DNA of 64,000 nucleotides from CAYRVX01 sp964642165 (GTDB taxonomy: Bacteria > Planctomycetota > Phycisphaerae > SM23-33). Where the stretch lies: assembly GCA_964642165.1 (NCBI GenBank), contig CAZXOC010000003.1, positions 5,169-69,168 on the forward strand, written 5' to 3'. Every line of letters starts with the position of its first letter. Position 1 is the first letter of the stretch. Both the position numbers and the translations under genes were made by a program. Shown here in pieces: positions 24,732-33,608 of the stretch. The notes beneath the pieces were generated by a model that was given only the letters and a program-made list of their open reading frames with translations, made no database searches and was not told where the DNA came from.

Positions 24732-25964
24732 ATGAGAACGCTTGGCTTGGCGGCGGGGGCGGCGCTGCTGGCGGCGTGCCCGCTCGCGGCGCCGGCGGAG
24801 GAATGGCCCTGTTGGCGCGGGCCGCGCGGCGACGGCACCAGCCGCGAGACCGGCATCCCCGTCCGCTGGAGCGCGACGGAGAACGTCCGCTGGAAGGTCC
24901 CGATTCCCGGCCGGGGGTACTCCTCGCCGATCGTCTGGGGCGACCGCATTTTCCTGACGACGTGCGAGGAGCGCAAGAAGGAGCGCCTCCTGCTGTGCCT
25001 GGCGCGGGCCGACGGCAAGCTGCTCTGGCAGCGCATGGTGCTGCGCTCGGCGCTGGAGAAGAAGAACCGCCTCAACTCCTACGCGAGCAGCACGCCGGCG
25101 ACAGACGGCAAGCACGTCTGGGTGACGTTCATGGAATGGCCGAGCCAGCGCATCCAGGTGGTCTGCTACGACGTGGCGGGCAAGGAGGTCTGGCGGCGCT
25201 CGCCGGGCGAGCTGCGCTCGATGCACGGCTACTGCAGCTCGCTGCTGCTGCACAGGGACACCGTGATCCTCAACGCCGACCAGGACGCCGTGGCGTACAT
25301 CGTGGCGTTCGACCAGGCCACGGGCGCCGAGCGCTGGCGGATCGACCGTCCGAACCGCACGCGGAGCTACTGCCCGCCGGTGATCTACGACCTGGCCGGG
25401 AAGAAGCAGCTCGTGCTGAGCGGCTCGAAGTGCGTCGCCTCCTACGACCCCGACACGGGCAGGCAGCACTGGATCATCGACGGCCCGACCGAGCAGTTCT
25501 GCGCGAGCCTCGTCCACACGCGGGGCATCCTGTTCCTCACCGGGGGCTGGCCGACGCTGCACCTGCTCGGCATCCGCCCGGACGGGGCGGGCAACGTCAC
25601 GAACAGCCACGTCCTCTGGCACGTCCGCAAACACGCGTCCTACGTGCCGTCGCCCATCGCCGAGGGCGAGCACTTCTTCGTCGTCTCCGACAGGGGCAAG
25701 GCGAGCTGCCTGGCCGCCCGGACCGGCACGTACCTCTGGACCGAGCAGCTCGGGCGGCACCACAGCGCCAGCCCCGTCTCGGCGGAGGGGCGGCTGTACT
25801 TCCTTGACGACGACGGCCGGACCCACGTCGTCCGCGCCGCGGCCAAGTTCGAGCTCCTGGCGACCAACCCCCTCGGCGAGAAGTGCTTCGCCAGCCCGGC
25901 CATCTCCCGCGGGCGGGTCTTCCTCCGCGCGAGCAGGCACCTGTACTGCATCGGCAAGCCGTAG
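24732..25964 (+). CDS. Exported PQQ-like beta-propeller protein
   Basis: A 410-residue protein with a signal peptide (residues 1-22) and AGGGAGG upstream of ATG 24732. It opens with EEWPCWRGPRGDGTSRETGIPVRW, the start typical of planctomycete outer-membrane-assembly/PQQ-like proteins, then repeats propeller blades (GRGYSSPIVWGDRIFLTTC, LLCLARADGKLLWQR, VVCYDVAGKEVWRR, VAFDQATGAERWRI, VASYDPDTGRQHWII). The blades follow the (A/D)xxTGxxxW pattern of quinoprotein dehydrogenases, but catalytic PQQ/Ca ligands are not evident, so it is probably a scaffold or binding protein. The preceding GH9 gene is 83 bp away. Confidence 0.88.
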   Translation: MRTLGLAAGAALLAACPLAAPAEEWPCWRGPRGDGTSRETGIPVRWSATENVRWKVPIPGRGYSSPIVWGDRIFLTTCEERKKERLLLCLARADGKLLWQRMVLRSALEKKNRLNSYASSTPATDGKHVWVTFMEWPSQRIQVVCYDVAGKEVWRRSPGELRSMHGYCSSLLLHRDTVILNADQDAVAYIVAFDQATGAERWRIDRPNRTRSYCPPVIYDLAGKKQLVLSGSKCVASYDPDTGRQHWIIDGPTEQFCASLVHTRGILFLTGGWPTLHLLGIRPDGAGNVTNSHVLWHVRKHASYVPSPIAEGEHFFVVSDRGKASCLAARTGTYLWTEQLGRHHSASPVSAEGRLYFLDDDGRTHVVRAAAKFELLATNPLGEKCFASPAISRGRVFLRASRHLYCIGKP

Positions 25965-26027
25965 CGGCGCCTGCCGGCCCGCCGCGCCCGCGACTCGGCG
26001 CCCGCGCAACGGCCGACGAGCCCGCTC

Positions 26028-28370
26028 TCAGACGGTCAGGCGCACGTAGAGGCTCGGCAGCACGCGCGGAAGCTGCCGGATGTCCGGCAGGATGACGAAC
26101 CGCCGCCGGGGAAACATGATCTCCATGTCGGGAAGGCTGTTCTCCTCCGTCGAGATGCCGAACGTGTGGATCGTCTTGCGGTCGTTTTCCTCGCAGGCCA
26201 TGCGGACGTCGTACTGGGCGTGGCGAGTGTTGGGGTCGTAGCGGTCGTCCATCGGCCGCCCGTCGGTGATGAGGATGATCAGGCGCTGCCTGGCGTCGAC
26301 GCGGCCGAGGCGGAAGCCCGCGTGCCGCAGGGCGGGCCCGATCCGCGTGCAGTTCAGCGGGTACGCCGACAGGACGCGCCCGATGCTGTCTCGTCCCCAC
26401 GCTTCGTCGAAGTCTTTGTAGACGAAAAACGCGCAGTTCTCCGGCCCGTTGGAGTGGAACCCGCAGATGCTGAAGCGGTCCCCCAGGCTCGCCAGCCCCT
26501 GCCCGAGGATCAGCGCGGCGTGCTTCTCGATCTCGATGATGCGTTTGCGGTCGGACAGCTCTTCCGCCGTCGAGCCGCTGGCGTCGAGGACGATCTCCAC
26601 GGCCAGGTCGCGGCGGTTGATGCGGGGCTTCTCGTAGAAGCGGACCTTCGGGGAGGGCTCCTTGCGGCGCTGCACGAGGTAGTCGACCAGCAGGTCGGCG
26701 TTGATCTGCTCGCCTTCCTGGAGGTACTTCTCGCGGCGGGTCAGGTCCGGCTTGAGGCGCTCGAAGACGCGCCCGACGCGGCGGGCCTCGCTGGTGATGT
26801 CCGGCGGGATGGGCTGCTCGCCGGCCTGCTCGGGCACCTTCTCGTAGACGAAGCAGTAGTCGCGGTAGTAGTCGCCCTCCTCGTGGCTCCATTCGTCGTA
26901 GACGTAGCAGACCCGGGCCGCCTCGGCGCGATCCGCCTCCTCCTGCTCGCCCGAGCCCTCGCGGGCCTCGTCGGCTGCCTGGGCGGCCGCGTCCTCCCCG
27001 GCGCCCTCATCCCGGCGCCTGTGGTGCTGTTCCGCCGCACGCTTGAGATCAGCCACCAGGCTCCCACGCGGGGCCGCCGAAACGCCCCCGGGAAAGAGGA
27101 AGTCCGGCAGGAACGCGAACGGCCGAAGGAGATCGCCCGCCAGGCCCGGACAGTCCCGGGCGACCTGCTCGGCCAACTCGCCGTCGAGCTGCCGGACCGT
27201 GTCAAAGAAGTTCACCGACCCGTCCGCCAGGCGCAGCAGCGCGGCGACGCCCGGGGCCTGTGCCGCATCGGACCTCGCCGCGTCATGGAACAGGCGCTCC
27301 GCCGCGGACGCCGGCGGGCGCCACCGGAACTCCTCCCGCAGGGCGAAGTCGATCAGCCGCCGGGAGCCCGGCCAGCGGGCCCGCACGCGACGCAGCACGC
27401 GCACGTACTCGGCGATCTGGAAGAGGTTCAGGCGAAGCGAATCGCTCCCGACGACCTCCCGGCACGTGCGGTGGCCTTGCAGGCCGTGCACGCGGCAGAA
27501 GCTGTCCTCGGCGATCATCCCCGCCGCGACCACGCTCGCCAGCAGGTACCACTTCCGGTTCACCGCCGCGTCGTCGAAGTAGCGGATGCGGCTGGGCACG
27601 TACAGCCACTTGTAGAGACATACCAGCGAGCAGCCGCGCTCGATCAGGTCGTCGGAGTCCAGCCGCCCCAGCTCGCAGACCTCGATCTCGCGCCCGGTGA
27701 GGGCCTTGAGCAGGGCCGACATGATCGGATGAACGTCGTCGAGGCGGCACTCCCGCGTGATGCGCAGGATGTACGTTTCGGACGTCTTGAGCCTGCCCTC
27801 CAGGAAGGCCAGGGCCTTGGGCTTGCTCCTGCGGAAGATCTCGAGGCCCGCGTCGATGTAGAGGCCGATCTCCTCGGGGCGCAGGCGGTCGATCAGGCGG
27901 CGGTAGCCCTTGATGAAGGCCACGGCGAGGTCATCGTCGGTTTCCCGCAGGCGGCGCGCGTGGGTGACGAGGTCGCGGACCTGGTCGGGGCGCTCTCCCA
28001 GCCCGCCCGTCCCCAGCGTGCGGAACAGCGTGATGCCGTAGTGCAGGCGGGCGTTGGCGAGTTCCTGGCCGAGGTCGACGATGTCGACGAAGACGCCGGG
28101 CAGGTCCAGCAGCCAGCGCATGCGCGGGTTGAGCGCCGCGAGGAATTCCTTCAGGACGTGGTCGAAGCAGCGCTGGTCGGCCTGCTTCATCAGCTCGAAG
28201 AAGCGCCGCGTGACCTCCTGTCGCTCCGGGCCGATGAGCCCCTGTCGCAGGAGCCCGTCGATCGCCCGGGCGAAGATCTCGCGGTAGCCCCAGCAGACGC
28301 TCCGCAGCGTGAAGCCGTGGTACCCGTCGCCGCCTCGCGCGGGCGGCGTGCTAGGGCTCGGCGGGTCCAT
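26028..28370 (-). CDS. NorD/CbbO-like vWA-domain protein
   Basis: A 780-residue protein with a long helical N-terminal region and a C-terminal von Willebrand A domain. The MIDAS site is complete: VLDASGST (D596, S598, S600), a Thr in LNCTRIGP, and LITDGRP with the metal-ligand Asp. The linker before the vWA is acidic and Ala/Glu-rich (about residues 455-490). NorD/CbbO-type proteins pair with NorQ/CbbQ AAA ATPases to activate or insert metal cofactors into partner enzymes. Its start overlaps the upstream ATPase gene by 20 bp. No nitric oxide reductase or RuBisCO gene is near; it is the last gene of the 12-gene ORP-like operon. Confidence 0.88.
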   Translation of the reverse strand: MDPPSPSTPPARGGDGYHGFTLRSVCWGYREIFARAIDGLLRQGLIGPERQEVTRRFFELMKQADQRCFDHVLKEFLAALNPRMRWLLDLPGVFVDIVDLGQELANARLHYGITLFRTLGTGGLGERPDQVRDLVTHARRLRETDDDLAVAFIKGYRRLIDRLRPEEIGLYIDAGLEIFRRSKPKALAFLEGRLKTSETYILRITRECRLDDVHPIMSALLKALTGREIEVCELGRLDSDDLIERGCSLVCLYKWLYVPSRIRYFDDAAVNRKWYLLASVVAAGMIAEDSFCRVHGLQGHRTCREVVGSDSLRLNLFQIAEYVRVLRRVRARWPGSRRLIDFALREEFRWRPPASAAERLFHDAARSDAAQAPGVAALLRLADGSVNFFDTVRQLDGELAEQVARDCPGLAGDLLRPFAFLPDFLFPGGVSAAPRGSLVADLKRAAEQHHRRRDEGAGEDAAAQAADEAREGSGEQEEADRAEAARVCYVYDEWSHEEGDYYRDYCFVYEKVPEQAGEQPIPPDITSEARRVGRVFERLKPDLTRREKYLQEGEQINADLLVDYLVQRRKEPSPKVRFYEKPRINRRDLAVEIVLDASGSTAEELSDRKRIIEIEKHAALILGQGLASLGDRFSICGFHSNGPENCAFFVYKDFDEAWGRDSIGRVLSAYPLNCTRIGPALRHAGFRLGRVDARQRLIILITDGRPMDDRYDPNTRHAQYDVRMACEENDRKTIHTFGISTEENSLPDMEIMFPRRRFVILPDIRQLPRVLPSLYVRLTV

Positions 28371-29229
28371 CGCCCGCGCCCTCCATCAGCTCGCCGAAGT
28401 AGAGCTTGACGATGTGGTTGATGGACTCGGCGACCTCGGCCTCTTCGGTGAGCGTCTGGGTGATGGCGGCGTTGCAGGCCTTCAGCGGGTCCAGGCCCGC
28501 CTTCATCAGCCGGCCGACGTAGACCAGCAGCCGCGTGCTGACCCCCTCGTCGAGGCCGAAGCCCTTCAGCTCCCGCGTCTTGGCGCCCATCTCGGCGAGT
28601 CGGCGGCCCTCGGCCTCCGACAACCCGGTCTCCGTTTGTATGATTCGCGACTCGACGTCGATCGCCGGGTGCGTGAAGGTCAGGCTGGCGAAGCGCTGCT
28701 TGGTGGAGTGCTTCAGGTCCTTGACGATGCTCTGGTAGCCCGGGTTGTAGCTGAGCACCATCATGAAGTCCGGCGCGGCGCGGATCACCTCGCCCGTCTT
28801 GTCGACGTAGAGGATCCGCCGGTCGTCCGTCAGCGAGTGGATGATGACGGTGGTGTCCTTGCGGGCCTCCACGATCTCGTCGAGGTAGCAGATGCCCCCG
28901 TAGCGCACGGCGAGCGTCAGCGGGCCGTCCTGCCAGACCGTCTGCTCGTCCTTGAACAGGTACCGCCCGACGAGGTCCCCGGCCGTCAGGTCCTCGTGGC
29001 ACGAGACCGTCACCAGCGGCAGATCCAGCACGTGGGCCATGTACTCGATGAACCGCGTCTTGCCGCAGCCGGTCGGGCCCTTGATGATCAAGGGGATGTC
29101 GCTGTCGAAGGCCGTCCGGAAGACCTCTTCCTCGTCGTTCTGGGGGATGTAGTTGGGCCGGGCCCGCACGCGGAACTGGTCGATCGTCTTCCGTGCGTCG
29201 CTGGTGGGTTGTGTCTTACGGTTCGTCAC
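28351..29229 (-). CDS. NorQ/CbbQ-family AAA+ ATPase
   Basis: A 292-residue MoxR-class ATPase of the NorQ/NirQ/CbbQ subgroup. Walker A IIKGPTGCGKTRF (residues 48-60), a pore loop in SCHEDLTAGDLVGRY, Walker B GICYLDEIVEARKDTT, sensor 1 FMMVLSYNPGYQS, and the C-terminal lid. GTG 29229 is the only sensible start (AGGTGG just upstream); residues before it do not fit. It lies 8 bp after the radical SAM gene and overlaps the vWA gene, so a motor-vWA chaperone complex encoded within the ORP-like operon is expected. The client protein is unknown. Confidence 0.9.
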   Translation of the reverse strand: MTNRKTQPTSDARKTIDQFRVRARPNYIPQNDEEEVFRTAFDSDIPLIIKGPTGCGKTRFIEYMAHVLDLPLVTVSCHEDLTAGDLVGRYLFKDEQTVWQDGPLTLAVRYGGICYLDEIVEARKDTTVIIHSLTDDRRILYVDKTGEVIRAAPDFMMVLSYNPGYQSIVKDLKHSTKQRFASLTFTHPAIDVESRIIQTETGLSEAEGRRLAEMGAKTRELKGFGLDEGVSTRLLVYVGRLMKAGLDPLKACNAAITQTLTEEAEVAESINHIVKLYFGELMEGAGDGPAEP

Positions 29230-29237
29230 GATGCCAC

Positions 29238-30170
29238 CTATTCCGAGGCCGCTTCGGCCGCGCTGTAGTACACCTCGGCGCCCATCTGCGTCCCCACGAG
29301 CAGGCCCAGGCCGTCGAGCTTCTCCAGGTACTTCAGCACCTCGACCCGCCTCATGCTCAGGCCCTCGGCGACGTCGCGCACGCGGCAGGGGCGCCTGCGG
29401 AGCAGCGCGAGGACCTGCTGCTCGTCGACGTCGTCCGCCTCGGCGGCCTCGTCCTCGGTGGCCGAGTCCCAGATCACCTCCGCCGTCGGGTGGAACAGCT
29501 CGGCCAGCCGGCGGAGCTCCTCCCGAGGCACGGGGCGCGCGAAGTCCTCCGCGGGCGGGCGGGTCACCGTGTTCAACTGGACGCGGTCCGGGCGGATGGC
29601 CTCGACGCACTCGGCGATCTGCTCCACCTCCGACTCGATGCCCGTGTGCCCGCCCAGCAGCATCACCTCCAACCAGTACTCGCCGGGAAACTCGGCGCGG
29701 AAAGCTGCCAGGCCGCCGACGACCCGCTCGAACGACAGCCCCTCGGCCGGCCGATTGACGGCCTGGAACATGCCCTCGCCGCCGGCGTCGAGCGACGGGA
29801 CGATCAGGTCGGCGCCCATCAACTCCGCACGGACGTCCTCGCGCCACAGCAGCGAGCCGTTGGTCAGGACCGCCACGGGCGTTTCGCCCATTGCCTGGAT
29901 GCCCTCGATCAGCTCGCCGGTCCGGGAATACAGCGTCGGCTCGCCCGAGCCGCTCAGCGTGACGTAGTTGGCCCCGCACCCGATGCGGGCCTCCACGTCG
30001 GCCAGCACGTCCGCCAGCGGCACCCACTCCTTTCGCTCGGTCGTCCGGCACGTCGTGCGCCCGAGCTGGCAGTAGATGCAGTCGTACGTGCACGTCTTGA
30101 ACGGCACCAGGTCGACGCCCAGCGACCGGCCGAGCCGCCGCGAGGGTACGGGGCCAAAAACGTGACTCAT
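29238..30170 (-). CDS. Radical SAM protein with C-terminal winged helix
   Basis: A 310-residue radical SAM enzyme; CTYDCIYC carries the [4Fe-4S] ligands C27, C31 and C34. MSHVFGPVPSRRLGRSLGVDLVPFK is the typical start of the COG0731-type family; LSGSGEPTLYS is the GGE-like SAM-binding strand. The N-terminal TIM barrel (about 1-235) is followed by a winged-helix-like domain (LLRRRPCRVRDVAEGLSMRRVEVLKYLEKL). Related proteins commonly accompany Mrp/NifX-like ATPase genes in anaerobes; the reaction is not known. It lies 39 bp after fmdB-like and 8 bp before the NorQ-type gene. Confidence 0.9.
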   Translation of the reverse strand: MSHVFGPVPSRRLGRSLGVDLVPFKTCTYDCIYCQLGRTTCRTTERKEWVPLADVLADVEARIGCGANYVTLSGSGEPTLYSRTGELIEGIQAMGETPVAVLTNGSLLWREDVRAELMGADLIVPSLDAGGEGMFQAVNRPAEGLSFERVVGGLAAFRAEFPGEYWLEVMLLGGHTGIESEVEQIAECVEAIRPDRVQLNTVTRPPAEDFARPVPREELRRLAELFHPTAEVIWDSATEDEAAEADDVDEQQVLALLRRRPCRVRDVAEGLSMRRVEVLKYLEKLDGLGLLVGTQMGAEVYYSAAEAASE

Positions 30171-30209
30171 CGCGAGATCCCGTCGAGTTCGGTGGCGCGG
30201 ACGCCCGCG

Positions 30210-30449
30210 TCAGCCGTCCAGGTCACACTGGCCGCAGGGCGTGTCGCGCCCGCAGCAGGTCGTATCGCGCCCGCAGCGGATTGCCGAGGAACCGCCGGCG
30301 CCTTTCACGATCACGGCACCGCCCGTGCCGATCAGGCGCCGGACGCGCCCGCCGCACTCGCTGCACGTCCGGACCGGCTTGTCGGTCATGTTCTGGAACT
30401 GCTCGAAGCGCCGGCCGCACTTCGTGCACTCGTAGTCATATGTCGGCAT
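30210..30449 (-). CDS. FmdB-family zinc-ribbon protein
   Basis: A 79-residue protein. MPTYDYECTKCGRRFEQFQ is the FmdB signature, with a zinc ribbon formed by CTKC and CSEC (Cys 8, 11, 29, 32). The C-terminal tail is unusually Cys-rich (RCGRDTTCCGRDTPCGQC), suggesting a second metal site. FmdB-type proteins are thought to regulate or assist formamidase/formylmethanofuran genes, but most copies have no assigned role. Within this operon it sits between the Mrp fusion and the radical SAM gene, consistent with an Fe-S or metal-related role. Confidence 0.88.
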   Translation of the reverse strand: MPTYDYECTKCGRRFEQFQNMTDKPVRTCSECGGRVRRLIGTGGAVIVKGAGGSSAIRCGRDTTCCGRDTPCGQCDLDG

Positions 30450-30505
30450 TCTTCCTGCTCTCCTGCGCTCGCGCGTCGGCTGCCGGTCGCCCGCCGGGCG
30501 CGAGG

Positions 30506-31759
30506 TCAGTGGTCACAGAGGTTCCCGCCCGTCGTCAGCGTGCCGCCGAGGTAGGCCGCGACCAGTTCCGCCGGTTCCTGCGCCGAGGCGCCCACGACGA
30601 CCGCGATCCCGCTGGCGGCGAAGAGCTGCTGGGCCCGGCTGCCCATCCCGCCGGCGATGATCACCTCGGCGCCCATTTCGTGAAGCCAGCGGGGCAGCGC
30701 GCCGGGCTCGTGCCCCGGCGGCGTGTGCTTCGTCGTCTCAAGGACTTGCCCGGTCGACGCGTCCACCTCGATGATGGCAAATTCCTCGCAGTGCCCGAAG
30801 TGGGCACTCAGCCGCCCCGCCGCCAAGGGAATCGCGATCTTCATGCGATGGTTCTCCTGCTGGGGTTTCTCCAGGTCGGTTGATCCCCCCTCCTTCGGCT
30901 CGTCCGGTGCGATCTTGCGCACGATCTCAGCGAAGGCGGCCGCGGCCGCCGAACCGTCAGATGCCTCGATGAACGGCGCGCCTGCATCGCCCGCGGCGAC
31001 GATGGCCGGATCGATGGGGATGCGCCCGAGGAACGGCACGCCCGCCTCGCGGGCCAGCGCCTCGCCCCCGCCGGACCGGAACAGGTCCACGCGGTGGCCG
31101 CACTGCGGGCAGACGTACCCGCTCATGTTCTCCACGATGCCCGCCACCGGCAGCGACAGCGCCCGGCAGAACGACACGCAGCGGCGCACGTCGGAGATCG
31201 CCAGGTCCTGCGGCGTGGTGACGACGACGGCGCCGGCGGGCTGACCGACGAGCTGGGCGACCGTGAGCGGCTCGTCGCCCGTGCCCGGCGGGGAGTCGAT
31301 GACGAGGTAGTCCAGCCGCCCCCACGTCACGTCGGTGAGGAACTGGCGGATCGCGCCGAACTTGCGAGGCCCGCGCCAGATGATCGCCTCGTCGCCGTTG
31401 GCCAACAGGAACCCGATGGACATGACGGCGAGATGGTCATCGACCTGGACGGGCACCATCTCCCCCTCCTTGAGGCCGACCGGCCGGCCCGTCAGCCCCA
31501 GCAACTGCGGGATGCTCGGCCCGTGCACGTCGACGTCGAGGAGCCCGACCTTCCTGCCCGCGCGGGCCAGTGCCACGGCCAGATTCGCCGCCACCGTGCT
31601 CTTGCCCACGCCCCCCTTGCCCGACAGCACCAGCAGCTTCTGCCCGATGCGTTCCATGCGGCTGCGCAGCATCAACTGCTGCCTCTCGCGTTCGGCCGGG
31701 TCCGGGCCCTGCGCCGACGGGCGCGAAGGCGGGGGCTGTTTCGGAGACGAGTCCGTCAT
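30506..31759 (-). CDS. Mrp/NBP35-type ATPase fused to a NifX/ORP-like domain (MrpORP architecture)
   Basis: A 417-residue two-domain protein. Residues about 38-290 are an Mrp/ApbC Fe-S carrier ATPase: LSGKGGVGKSTVAANLA (P-loop), DVDVHGPSIPQLLG, VIDSPPGTGDEPLT, and CPQC, the Cys pair that bridges a [4Fe-4S] cluster. A linker leads to residues 306-417, a dinitrogenase-cofactor (NifX/NifB-C) domain (MKIAIPLAAGRLSAHFGHCEEF). The same fusion, MrpORP, is encoded with the orange-protein complex of Desulfovibrio. ATG 31759 chosen. An internal ATG at 30844 with AGGAGA upstream (30853-30858) could also start a stand-alone NifX-like product. Confidence 0.9.
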   Translation of the reverse strand: MTDSSPKQPPPSRPSAQGPDPAERERQQLMLRSRMERIGQKLLVLSGKGGVGKSTVAANLAVALARAGRKVGLLDVDVHGPSIPQLLGLTGRPVGLKEGEMVPVQVDDHLAVMSIGFLLANGDEAIIWRGPRKFGAIRQFLTDVTWGRLDYLVIDSPPGTGDEPLTVAQLVGQPAGAVVVTTPQDLAISDVRRCVSFCRALSLPVAGIVENMSGYVCPQCGHRVDLFRSGGGEALAREAGVPFLGRIPIDPAIVAAGDAGAPFIEASDGSAAAAAFAEIVRKIAPDEPKEGGSTDLEKPQQENHRMKIAIPLAAGRLSAHFGHCEEFAIIEVDASTGQVLETTKHTPPGHEPGALPRWLHEMGAEVIIAGGMGSRAQQLFAASGIAVVVGASAQEPAELVAAYLGGTLTTGGNLCDH

Positions 31760-31790
31760 GTGATTTACAACTCCTGGGGGCCCGAGGTCC

Positions 31791-32702
31791 TCAAGTTTCA
31801 TCGAACAGCCGGGCCGAGACGGCTTGCCAGAGCCCGCGCACATCGGACGCGGCCCCATCGCGGGCGTACTCCACGATGGACTGCCTGTGGACCTGGGCTT
31901 CCGTCACGCCCGGATCATACCGCACGCGTCCCAAGGCCGACACGCCTCGGTCCGCCGCCGCCGCCTCGACCTGGGCGGCGACGTCGTCGTTCAGGTCCCA
32001 CTTGTTCACGCACACCGCCGCCGGGATGCCGAAGTGCTTCGCCAGGTCCGCGACGCGAGAGAAGTCGTGCAGGCCGCTCAGCGTCGGCTCCGTCACGATC
32101 AACACGAAGTCCGCCGCCGAGATCGAGGCGATCACCGGGCAGCCGATCCCCGGCGAGCCGTCGATCAGGACGAGCTTCTTGTGGTTCCGGTCGGCGATCT
32201 TCTTGGCCTCCGTCCGCACGAGACTGACCAGCTTGCCGGAGTTCTCCTCGGCCACGCCGAGCTTCGCGTGCACCATCGGCCCGTGCCGCGTGTCCGAGAC
32301 GAACCACTCGCCGTTCACGACCGGCGCGAACTCGACGGCGTCGTACGTGCAGAAGTACGCGCAGACACCGCAGCCCTCGCAGGCGATCGGGTCGACGCGG
32401 AACGTCCGGTCGACGCGGCCGTTGCCGGGGCCGTCATAGAAGACGGCGTCGAACCGGCACACCTCCTCGCACTTCCCGCAGGCCGTGCAGTGACCCGGCA
32501 TGATCCGCGCACGCGAGCCGCCCGAGAACTTCTCCCGCCGGCGGACCGTCGGGGCAAGCACGAGGTGCAGGTCGGCCGCGTCCACGTCGCAGTCCGCCAG
32601 CACCACCTCTTCCGCCAGCGCCGCGAAGGACGCGACCAGAGACGTCTTGCCCGTGCCCCCCTTGCCGCTGATGACGACCAGTTCCTTCATCCGATCAGAC
32701 AC
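31791..32702 (-). CDS. MinD-superfamily ATPase with inserted ferredoxin domain (b)
   Basis: A 303-residue ATPase of the COG1149 type. Deviant Walker A ISGKGGTGKT (residues 11-20), then an insert with two [4Fe-4S] motifs: C72, C75, C78, C82 and C108, C111, C114, C118. Later VLIDGSPGIGCPVIA is Walker B-like and VNKWDLN the nucleotide-specificity loop. Start 32702 or the internal ATG 32690. This gene and the next upstream are paired paralogs, as are the two such ATPases of the Desulfovibrio orp operons. Role probably in Fe-S or metal-cofactor complex assembly or localisation. Confidence 0.92.
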   Translation of the reverse strand: MSDRMKELVVISGKGGTGKTSLVASFAALAEEVVLADCDVDAADLHLVLAPTVRRREKFSGGSRARIMPGHCTACGKCEEVCRFDAVFYDGPGNGRVDRTFRVDPIACEGCGVCAYFCTYDAVEFAPVVNGEWFVSDTRHGPMVHAKLGVAEENSGKLVSLVRTEAKKIADRNHKKLVLIDGSPGIGCPVIASISAADFVLIVTEPTLSGLHDFSRVADLAKHFGIPAAVCVNKWDLNDDVAAQVEAAAADRGVSALGRVRYDPGVTEAQVHRQSIVEYARDGAASDVRGLWQAVSARLFDET

Positions 32703-32720
32703 CTCCGGGGTGCCGGCCGA

Positions 32721-33578
32721 TCATGGCTCAGCCGTGCCCGTCAGGTCGCGCAGTTGCGACAGCAGTTTCTCGAACAGCGCCGCGTAGCCGTCGACGGCGC
32801 GGCAGGCCAGCTCGCCGCGCGAGTACGCCTCGGCGATCCGCCGGTCGTCGGGAATCTCCGCCAGCACGTCGATGCGATGCGTCCGGCAGAATGCCGTCGT
32901 CTCGGCGTCCCCGACGTCCGCGCGGTTGATCACCACGCCGAACGGCATCTTCAACGCCCGCGTCATCTCGACCGCCAGCTTCAGGTCGTTCAGGCCGAAC
33001 GGCGTCGGCTCCGTCACGAGGAGCACGTAATCGCAGCCGCGCACGCTCTCGATCACCGGGCAGGACGTCCCCGGCGGGACGTCGTAGATCATGACGTCCC
33101 CGTCGGAGGCGGCCGCCTTCGTCGCCCGGATCAGCGGCGGGCTCATTACTTCGCCCACGTTCAGCAGCCCCTGAACGAACTGCACGTCGCCGGCGCGCCC
33201 GGTCTCGACGCGCCCGGTCACGCGCTGCGTTTCCGTGATGGCGTTCACGGGGCAGACCAGCCAACAGCCGCCGCACGAATGGCACAGCTCGGGGAACACG
33301 AGCACCTTCTCGCCCACGCAGACGATCGCGCTGTACTGACAGATCTCGCCACACTTGCCGCAGAGGATGCACGTGTCCGCCGCCACCTCGGGCACGCTGC
33401 CGCCCACGGGCTGACTGGTCGCGATCTCCGGCTTGAGGAACAGGTGGCCGTTGGGTTCCTCGACGTCGCAGTCGAGATAGCCGACGCTCCGGCCCGCCCC
33501 GGCGGCCACGAACGCGAGGTTGGTGGCCACCGTGGTCTTGCCGGTGCCGCCCTTTCCGCTGGCGACGGCAATTCTCAT
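32721..33578 (-). CDS. MinD-superfamily ATPase with inserted ferredoxin domain (a)
   Basis: A 285-residue paralog of the downstream ATPase. P-loop ASGKGGTGKTTVATNLA (residues 6-22), ferredoxin insert with C70, C73, C76, C80 and C99, C102, C105, C109, Walker B-like IYDVPPGTSCPVIE, and VVINRADVGDAE. It is slightly shorter than its partner. The stop is 18 bp upstream of the next gene's start. A heterodimer of the two ATPases is a reasonable inference from their permanent pairing in ORP-like loci. Confidence 0.92.
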   Translation of the reverse strand: MRIAVASGKGGTGKTTVATNLAFVAAGAGRSVGYLDCDVEEPNGHLFLKPEIATSQPVGGSVPEVAADTCILCGKCGEICQYSAIVCVGEKVLVFPELCHSCGGCWLVCPVNAITETQRVTGRVETGRAGDVQFVQGLLNVGEVMSPPLIRATKAAASDGDVMIYDVPPGTSCPVIESVRGCDYVLLVTEPTPFGLNDLKLAVEMTRALKMPFGVVINRADVGDAETTAFCRTHRIDVLAEIPDDRRIAEAYSRGELACRAVDGYAALFEKLLSQLRDLTGTAEP

Positions 33579-33608
33579 AGCTGACTCATCTGTTCGGGGG
33601 CTGTGGCG

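Noticed and set aside
26028..29229. Nitric oxide reductase or RuBisCO activation operon
   Set aside because: NorQ/NorD-type chaperones are present, but no norB/norC or cbbL/cbbS lies in the window; the pair is embedded in the ORP-like operon.
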